Positions 61,547 through 64,000 of a stretch of DNA of 64,000 bases are shown one piece after another. Position numbers and translations under genes: made by a program. Position 1 is the stretch's first letter, and each line of letters begins with the position of its first letter. Source of the DNA: Agelas oroides (taxonomy: Eukaryota; Porifera; Demospongiae; Agelasida; Agelasidae); NCBI GenBank assembly GCA_949130485.1, contig OX422185.1, positions 1,968,304 through 2,032,303 on the forward strand, in the 5' to 3' direction. Below the pieces are notes generated by a model. It was not told where the DNA came from and did not search any database. It worked only from the letters and a program-made list of their open reading frames with translations.

Positions 61547-63567
61547 TATGTCTAGACCTTTCCCAGCACATATCTTTGAGAAGGATCAGTCGGTCCTCAT
61601 CAGCCCAAGGGAAGAATGGGTTTCTGATAAATTGGCCCATCCCATAGCAGCATCAAGTCTCACTTTACGTGATCATTTTTCTATGGATACTGTTCCGGAA
61701 AGCTTGTGGAACGATATGAAAAACGTGTTTCAAGATTACTATTACCAAGTAGCAGGTTTACCCGAGTATATATCTACTGCGCCCATGAAAATTAGAAAGG
61801 CGATGGTGGAAACCCTGGATAAGGTGAGGGTAACGAAATATTATACTTTTCCATCATGATCAGGCCTTTCTTTTCGGTTTCTTTAAGGGGGAGATTTTGA
61901 AAAGGATTTCGCACACAGAACAAGAGCTTCGATATGTCATATGCGACCCAATTATGGAAATGATTTGCCAAATGTGGAATCTGAAGGTATGTGTAGAATT
62001 TGGATGTGATGTGTACACAATTTTAGGAACCCTTATGTGAACACTATTAGCTCCATAAAAAAAAAATACTATTCTTCTATAGGGGCTTTCCAAAACCCAC
62101 CCACTTTTGGGGAGTACCTCTGATTGTCCTGAATTTTAGATATGACTTAGTACTCATTAGGAAGAGACTAAGTTGAAAATTTGAGCTGGATAGCATGTTT
62201 AGTTTCTGAGATCTGCACACTCAAAATTTCAGTTTTCCCATACATTTTAATAGCTAGGACCCAATCTGGCCCCAATCTCCATCTAAATATACAGGAAAGT
62301 TTCAAACTTGAAGCCTGCATATCCAACGAATGAAACATGGTATAAAGCTGAAATTTGCAAGTCAGTCTGCAGTCATAGAGTACTAACTATGGTAGGTAGA
62401 TCAAGATGCTGGGAGAAAATTTAATGGAGGGGGCGTGGTTTTGGAAAGCCCCTATTGAGAGACAGCTATCTGAGGGTGTGCTTTTAATGTTTACACATTG
62501 AGATGTAGGTTTATATTGTTCATAGGTGGTGTTAGAAGAGACGGTGAAAAGGAGTGTGGAAAATACTAATATTTCGTCAAGTACACCCATAATGCAGCCC
62601 AATACACGAGACAGTATCAGTGAAAATGCCCATCCAGACTATACATGCTACCGCTTAGAGAACTATGATAAGGAATCGATAGCTGATGATTGAAGCAAAG
62701 TTGGCATCAAACGCTGCACATGTTGAGGCACAGGTGAGCTGGTAACTTGCTACCATGTACTTGCACTGACATGGCTACTAACTCTTCCAGGCTATTGGAT
62801 ACTTCATATCCTTACCAACCACTCATCCTCAAAAGCCACCACTTGTTATCATTGTGACGGAACGATGGACCAGAGTCCTCTTTTTCCCATTTGTAGATGG
62901 TAACAAAGGTATGGCTATTAGATAGGCAAGTTTTAGCCTGCCTACGCAGCTCGTCATTTCAATAGGTAATGTACTAACTGCAGTGCTTTGATCATAGCCT
63001 GTTCACACAAACTATTGTTTCACTTGTAGATCTGCTAGTCAATGCCTTTGCATTCAACAAGTTTGAACTGTGGAGACAAAGTACAGGAGAGGGGGATCTT
63101 AATCCAAATGGAGAGATTATGAATCCTGTTGTGCTAGACTTACTACTTGTACTAGCGTGTCCAGATGCGAAGCTATTAATGTGTCAGATGCTGCTTCCTG
63201 TTGAATTTTATCCAGTCAAAAAGCAATTTTTAATAGGGGCATTAAAAAAACCACAATCTGCTGAAGAGGTAAGCTCCCCTTTTTTGTATGGTGTTTGATT
63301 GGTTTTGGCTTTTAAGTGTCTGTTTATATGCCAATCATGCATGCAAAGAAACACCAGGAAGAGATACAGAAAATGAGACAGAAATATGAGGAAACGCTAC
63401 AGATGTTAAGGTCTGAAATAGAAGAGCTGAAACAAGGGAAAAAGCAGCAGGTTGGTTGAGTGTGGCTGGGTCCATTGTTGGAACCTTTTTTATGTTGTTT
63501 TGTATTATTTTTCAAACAGCAAAGTAGTAAGCCAGAGCTTGGGGCAGGAGCTTCAGAGGTGCAGTAG
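61547..63567 (+). CDS. Seven-exon gene of unknown function, C-terminal coiled coil, one in-frame stop
   Basis: Exons: 61547-61823 (from MSRPFPAHIFEKDQS), 61888-61986, 62526-62733, 62791-62908, 63030-63268, 63349-63450, 63520-63567 (stop TAG). All have GT-AG signals. Exons 1-2 are phase 0, 4-5 join in phase 1, 5-7 in phase 0. Exon 3 has a TGA at 62691-62693 and a new open frame (MIEAKLASNAAHVEAQ) one base over, so this copy carries a frameshift, an unrecognised tiny intron, or a sequence error. The C-terminus is a coiled coil (KHQEEIQKMRQKYEETLQML). The middle (PLVIIVTERWTRVLFFPFVD) is a compact globular region that I do not recognise. No function assigned. Confidence 0.6.
62079..62456. mobile_element. 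MITE in intron 2 of the plus-strand gene
   Basis: Ends ATAGGGGCTTTCCAAAAC and the complement GTTTTGGAAAGCCCCTAT, TA-type flanks, no gene inside. Confidence 0.82.
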
Positions 63568-63689
63568 GTTCGTGTTGGATACATTTTGCTATATACAACT
63601 GATCAGGATATTTTTATGTTTGATTCTTATAGGGAGTAAAGAGACAGAAATCATAATCAGACTCACTTTTCAGGGTTATTTGTGTTATA

Positions 63690-63766
63690 TCCTGCATGCC
63701 TCTTCCTGCTGGATTTTATGCAGTCAGAAAACAATCTTTAAAAATGTTGCATAAGAAAGTTATATA
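63690..63766 (+). pseudogene. Degenerate exon fragment of the plus-strand gene
   Basis: Reads CMPLPAGFYAVRKQSLKML, a decayed copy of CQMLLPVEFYPVKKQFL in exon 5 (63182-63240). Shows a paralogous piece right after the stop, so part of this gene family is repeated beyond the window. Confidence 0.6.
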
Positions 63767-64000
63767 GAGTTAATGTACATAGTAGGTGCGTGAAAGTGCA
63801 CTAGTGTGCAAAAGAGGGAACTTGGATCGTGCATGAGAGTATCCTTGGATCAGGTGAGTGCACTGGATGATTAGAGAGTACGAGGAATGCACCTGGATAA
63901 TGAGAGTGCGCCAGGATCCACAACACAGCAGTAGACATGGTAGTTCCCAAGAGTTTCCCAGGCTTGTGCACTCAACATGTGCAAGTAGTGCACCAGCCTT
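63767..64000. other. Window edge with GTGCACTAG-like short repeats
   Basis: Irregular repetition of GAGAGT, GGATCAGG and GTGCAC motifs. No gene called. Confidence 0.35.

Overview
The window looks like metazoan nuclear DNA, most likely from a sponge (inference, moderate confidence). Genes are split into short exons with GT-AG introns. Introns are full of CA microsatellites and small inverted-repeat elements. The gene content mixes immunoglobulin (Ig), fibronectin type III (FN3), ankyrin (ANK), Roc-COR GTPase and Death domains, a combination known to be abundant in sponges and cnidarians. No prokaryotic operon, rRNA or tRNA gene was recognised.

Layout. (1) 0.5-7.3 kb, minus strand: a Roc-COR GTPase exon followed by eight near-identical Ig exons and a transmembrane exon, all in compatible phase 1. 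(2) 8.6-11.2 kb, minus: a decayed COR tail, a ninth Ig exon and an FN3 exon. (3) 12.5-25.5 kb, minus: gene A, FN3 - acidic linker - ANK repeats - linker. (4) 32.6-55.8 kb, minus: gene B, a paralogue of gene A that continues in frame through Roc-COR to a terminal Death domain, so FN3-ANK-Roc-COR-Death; a further Death-like exon lies just 5' of it at 56.2-56.5 kb. The ANK part of gene B was enlarged by a recent threefold tandem duplication of about 1.35 kb. (5) 56.5-61.5 kb: no gene recognised, a cluster of at least five inverted-repeat elements and a minisatellite. (6) 61.5-63.6 kb, plus strand: a seven-exon gene of unknown function with a C-terminal coiled coil and one in-frame stop.

Mobile DNA. 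Two complete transposons carry unusual second genes: a pogo/Tigger-like element (13.9-16.3 kb) with an intact transposase and a divergent HIRAN-domain gene, and a Tc1-type element (38.5-41.6 kb) with a DD34E transposase and a convergent coiled-coil plus BEN-domain gene interrupted by one TGA. Both sit in the same intron of the two paralogues, beside the same 55-bp exon. There is also a Penelope-like reverse transcriptase fragment, a TTAA-flanked (piggyBac-type) non-autonomous element, and more than ten MITE or foldback elements, several of which have an empty site in the other paralogue.

How the genes may work together (inference): Roc-COR, ANK and Death modules are intracellular signalling parts, with DAPK-like order ANK-Roc-COR-Death in gene B. 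The Ig array with a membrane segment looks like a receptor. The shared phase-1 exon boundaries make exchange of FN3, Ig and Roc modules between neighbouring genes easy, and the locus shows several products of such exchange.
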